Positions 8,901-10,524 of a stretch of 10,524 nucleotides of DNA are shown piece by piece; positions within the stretch are counted from its first letter, which is position 1; each line of letters starts with the position of its first letter. The stretch spans positions 1-10,524 of the forward strand of contig CAYTSW010000097.1 in the NCBI GenBank assembly GCA_964440605.1. Direction: 5' to 3'. The DNA is from CAYTSW01 sp964440605 (GTDB taxonomy: Bacteria > Planctomycetota > Phycisphaerae > Phycisphaerales > UBA1924). Under the pieces are notes generated by a model. That model saw only the letters and a program-made list of their open reading frames with translations, searched no databases and was not told the origin of the DNA. The position numbers and the translations under genes were made by a program.

Positions 8901-10109
8901 CACCGAGTGGATGTACGGCACGCGCTTCTCCAACAAGCCGCGCGCGCGGAACTCCGCGACCACCTTCTCACGCGCCTCCTCCCGCGAGAGGCCGACGAAG
9001 ATGTGCGCATCGCCCACGTCCTCCCAGCCGTGCGCGTCGCTGATCGTCGCGTCCGGCGCCATCACGTTGATCACTTGCAGCTCGTGCCGACGCCCGATCT
9101 CCCAGTCGTTCGGGTCGTGCGCAGGCGTCACCTTCAGGAAGCCCGTCGCCATCTTCGCCTTCGGGTCGCCCGACTCGTCGCCCGTCACGAAGTCCGGCAT
9201 CACCACGTAATCGTCCGTCACGATCGGGATCCGCCGACCGACCAGCGGCACCTCCGCAACCAGCCCCTCCAGACTCCGCGCCCGCGGGTCGCTGGGATGC
9301 ACCGCGACGGCGGTGTCGCCGAGATACGTCTCGGGCCGCGTCGTCGCGACGGTGACGAAGGCCGTGTCGTCGTCCCCCACGCCCTCGCCCTTCGGCTTGA
9401 GGTGCGCCGGGTAACCGAGGGCGACGAGTTCGCTCCACGTCACCGGCTGGTCGGCGGCGGCCCCGGTCGCGTGGCGCAGCGGGTAGCGCATGTAGCTGAA
9501 GGAGCCTTCGATCTCCTCCATCTCCACCTCGTCGTCGGCCAGCGCTGTCTGCGTCACGGGGTCCCAGTTCACCAGCCGCTTGCCGCGGTAGATCAGCCCG
9601 TCGCGAAACAGTCGGAAGAACGCCTCGCGCACGGCGCGCGCGCAGATGTCGTCCATCGTGAACCGCTGGCGGCTCCAGTCGCACGAGCAACCGATCGCCT
9701 TGAGCTGGTCGGTGATCTGCGTCTCGTAGTCGTCCTTCCACTGCTGGACCTTTTCGACAAACTCCTCCCGCCCATACTCCGTCCGCCGCTTGCCCTCCTC
9801 GGTCAGCAGCCGTTTTTCGACGACGGTCTGCGTCGCGATGCCGGCGTGGTCGGTCCCCGGCATCCAGAGCGTTTCGTGCCCCTTCATCCGGTGGGCGCGG
9901 ATGAGCACGTCCTGAAGCGTGTTGACCAGCGCGTGGCCCAAGTGCAGCCGGGCCGTTACGTTCGGGGGCGGGATCAGGATGCAGTAGGCGGGCTTCTCGC
10001 CCCGCAGCACCGGCCCGGGCTCGGCGCGGAAGGCATCCGACGCCAGCCAGCGCTCCAGCACACGTGGCTCGTGATCACCAGGGACGTACTTGGGCTCCAG
10101 CGCGGGCAC
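5937..10109 (-). CDS. valS: Valyl-tRNA synthetase carrying an in-frame REP-associated tyrosine transposase domain
   Basis: Class I synthetase charging tRNA-Val in the cytoplasm, 1390 aa against about 880-950 usually. In order: HIGH-type motif HLGH (56-59) in PPPNVTARLHLGH; NWDPVTQTALADDEVE (181-196); CP1 editing domain with VATTRPETYLGDTAVAVHP (254-272) and HDPNDWEIGRRH (331-342); an inserted RAYT transposase (about 450-640); return to the core with FTPERYAKTY (647-656) and RDWCISRQLWWGHRIP (664-679); DVLDTWFSSALWP (758-770); KMSKS-type RMSKS (966-970); anticodon-binding helical domain (about 1110-1260); C-terminal coiled-coil arm (about 1328-1389). Two more insertions lie at about 779-914 and 1005-1071. 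All signature motifs are present and there is no frameshift, so the enzyme is probably active. The start is a GTG at 10109 with GGAGGG 4 nt upstream. The gene overlaps the lipoprotein gene by ATGA. The identity is certain; whether the fusion is tolerated or functional is inference. Confidence 0.97.
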   Translation of the reverse strand: MPALEPKYVPGDHEPRVLERWLASDAFRAEPGPVLRGEKPAYCILIPPPNVTARLHLGHALVNTLQDVLIRAHRMKGHETLWMPGTDHAGIATQTVVEKRLLTEEGKRRTEYGREEFVEKVQQWKDDYETQITDQLKAIGCSCDWSRQRFTMDDICARAVREAFFRLFRDGLIYRGKRLVNWDPVTQTALADDEVEMEEIEGSFSYMRYPLRHATGAAADQPVTWSELVALGYPAHLKPKGEGVGDDDTAFVTVATTRPETYLGDTAVAVHPSDPRARSLEGLVAEVPLVGRRIPIVTDDYVVMPDFVTGDESGDPKAKMATGFLKVTPAHDPNDWEIGRRHELQVINVMAPDATISDAHGWEDVGDAHIFVGLSREEAREKVVAEFRARGLLEKRVPYIHSVGHSYRSHVPVEPYLSDQWYCKVSDDRLVGEAQRALALGQRTEESLGGTSSAASGGTGFQPVSTPDVPERLTIHKRHLPHWQTGGSTYFVTLRVREGELTEDERQLVLDACFHFDPERCRTHLAVVMPDHVHLLITPKKRKDGWWPLNELMHSIKSFTANAINRSRERSGSLWQDEYFDQIVRHEQEFREKWNYMLLNPVKAGISEHVGEYPFIGREDGLEARSIKGRKNREGEKTSNSDHALSFTPERYAKTYESWHDGLRDWCISRQLWWGHRIPVWVAPMQAVNVDDFDQFRSSLEGWQQEGRLVYEIAGTEGATGPDDARLDEASAVVCLRDPDDADVCEAIESRGFAQDPDVLDTWFSSALWPLSTMGWPETDLPPVSARQIDPEEADAIGDVWVKRVGTFKEFIGTEGEQSGELIDQLLHLRDHAQTAQGGRPLAYQLFSEAELLRDGAAAQPLTKPDDISEAEDLVCAVGVKATAPMEATKFGLVDIPALLLQHGFTNTAGLFDAFNPTSVLCTGRDIITLWVSRMVMFNRHFTADGRVPYRDVYINPIVQDGHGQRMSKSLGNGVDPLDIVHSHGADALRLVLCQIATSTQDVRMPVDTVCPHTGEVFEPKTVTTPAGHVVAAPVQACPSDPNKKMVTAYGVASGQAKATEEMPLARNTSSRFDIGRNFCTKLWNAVRFAMLSLEEAGEQNSEAVTLGELALVDRWMVSRLRSAVARIDEALSSYQFNRYAELVYDLLWRDFCDWYLEAIKPTVKTSASQRAVLHASIDVILRVLHPIMPYVTEVLHEHLRGLPRPALVEGLDLSWADQLCVTAWPEPDGALASEDAERAFAEAQRVVEAVRQTRAAQQTPTKVRPTAHVDGETASLIERAGGVVEHLAGLGAVTTDEAPAGETAVEVGIEGRTVRLTGLSEGVDPAALRAQLEERAAKLEKDVTNLRKRLDNPGYVQKAPAKLVEETRGQLTSKEAELAETQARLKDLP
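8235..8251 (+). repeat. REP palindrome, 3' side of the transposase (translated as DGLEAR)
   Basis: On the + strand this reads ACGGGCTTCCAGCCCGT, a perfect 7-bp stem around TCC, in the opposite orientation to the copy at 8718. Read in the valS frame on the minus strand it gives DGLEAR, residues 620-625. Confidence 0.88.
8718..8736 (-). repeat. REP palindrome, 5' side of the transposase (translated as TGFQPV)
   Basis: On the minus strand this reads GACGGGCTTCCAGCCCGTC: a perfect 8-bp stem around TCC. It encodes residues 459-464 of ValS. TGFQPV is, from memory, a recurrent translation of REP-like repeats in planctomycete genomes. Confidence 0.88.
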
Positions 10110-10113
10110 GACA

Positions 10114-10119
10114 CCCTCC
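10114..10119 (-). promoter_or_regulatory. Ribosome binding site deciding the valS GTG start
   Basis: On the minus strand GGAGGG lies 4 nt before the GTG at 10109. This supports GTG as the start, followed by MPALEPKYVPGDHEPRVLE, a normal ValRS N-terminus. Confidence 0.75.
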
Positions 10120-10142
10120 GATGAGAGTCAGATCAACCACAG

Positions 10143-10165
10143 CGATCGGCCGCGCCCGCCGATCG
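10143..10165. promoter_or_regulatory. Inverted repeat between the divergent valS and membrane-protein genes
   Basis: CGATCGGC (10143-10150) and GCCGATCG (10158-10165) are a perfect 8-nt inverted repeat with a 7-nt spacer, 34 nt from the valS start. It could be an operator for a dimeric regulator or a hairpin in the valS leader. There is no T-box-like leader; only 124 nt separate the two genes. Confidence 0.35.
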
Positions 10166-10233
10166 AATCGAGACGTCCGGACCCCGCCCCCCGACGCGAA
10201 CGCGAGTGTAGCCCAACGCCTAACCTCACCCCA

Positions 10234-10524
10234 ATGTCCCATCCCCCGCTCACCCCTCCCGGGCAGACCTCGAACCACACGCGGTCATCCCGCCGTAGCG
10301 GCCGCCTGCTCGCGGTCGCCGTCCCGCTGTGCGTCGCGGTCCTCGCCGTCGCGTGGGTGGTCACGCGCAACCCGGGAGCGGGCGACGCCCCACCCGCCGC
10401 AGCCGGCGTCGCGTCGCCGACCGCCGCGGTCGCGTCAAACGAGACGGCTGACGCCGTCGTCCGCTCGGCCCGGGCCGCGATCAACCAGGGGGACGTGGGC
10501 AAGGCGCTGACGATCCTCGACACC
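10234..10524 (+). CDS. Partial membrane-anchored protein, possibly TPR-like, running off the window
   Basis: An open frame of 97 codons reaches the right edge without a stop. Residues 1-24 are polar and basic (HTRSSRRSGR), 25-43 form one hydrophobic segment (LLAVAVPLCVAVLAVAWVV), 46-68 are an Ala/Pro-rich linker, and 72-97 start an amphipathic helix pair, ADAVVRSARAAINQGDVGKA, of the kind that opens a TPR repeat. This layout fits a periplasm-facing anchored protein, perhaps a thioredoxin-like or TPR protein, but the family cannot be fixed from this part. No clear Shine-Dalgarno precedes the ATG. TAACCT at 10221-10226 could be a -10 element for a leaderless mRNA. It is divergent from valS. Confidence 0.7.
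   Translation, partial: MSHPPLTPPGQTSNHTRSSRRSGRLLAVAVPLCVAVLAVAWVVTRNPGAGDAPPAAAGVASPTAAVASNETADAVVRSARAAINQGDVGKALTILDT

Noticed and set aside
5937..10109. The ValS insert might be an intein or a group I/II intron
   Set aside because: There is no HINT-type N-terminal Cys/Ser block or C-terminal HN motif, and the reading frame is open throughout. The inserted domain is a Y1/HUH transposase, not a homing endonuclease or reverse transcriptase.
8508..10124. Long open frame of 538 codons on the + strand opposite valS
   Set aside because: Same reason: Arg/Val/His-rich antisense shadow of a certain gene.

Overview
The window is GC-rich bacterial DNA, densely coded, with strong C/G preference at third codon positions. 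The REP-type palindrome ACGGGCTTCCAGCCCGT, an oversized valyl-tRNA synthetase with extra domains and a DUF1570-like HEXXH lipoprotein together suggest a planctomycete, perhaps of class Phycisphaerae. The assignment is an inference, as there is no rRNA or other taxonomic marker here.

Layout. Left half, + strand: a membrane-anchored HtrA/Deg-type serine protease (264-1415), a class I glutamine amidotransferase (1575-2348), and a GCS2-family carboxylate-amine (glutamate-cysteine-like) ligase fused to a C-terminal CBS pair (2447-4366). The last two may form a gamma-glutamyl pair: one enzyme makes the bond and the other could break it. A 392-nt convergent region (4367-4758) carries several hairpins, two of which look like terminators for minus-strand transcripts. 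Right half, - strand: valS (10109-5937) followed by a HEXXH lipoprotein gene (5940-4759) that starts inside the valS stop codon (ATGA overlap), so the two are probably one translationally coupled operon ending at the terminator at 4690-4715. A divergent + strand gene with one membrane segment starts at 10234 and runs off the right edge. A perfect inverted repeat lies between it and valS.

Main discovery. valS (1390 aa; the usual length is about 880-950) contains, in frame and uninterrupted, a complete REP-associated tyrosine transposase (RAYT, Y1/HUH family) bounded by two inverted REP palindromes. The REPs are translated (TGFQPV on one side, DGLEAR on the other). The transposase keeps its HUH motif and candidate catalytic Tyr, and I find no ATG, GTG or TTG start of its own ahead of its first beta strand. 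It is therefore apparently made only as part of the tRNA synthetase. It sits at the return from the CP1 editing domain to the catalytic core, just before the FTPERYAKTY/RDWCISRQLWWGH block, so all canonical ValRS motifs remain on either side. valS also has two further large insertions that look lineage-specific.
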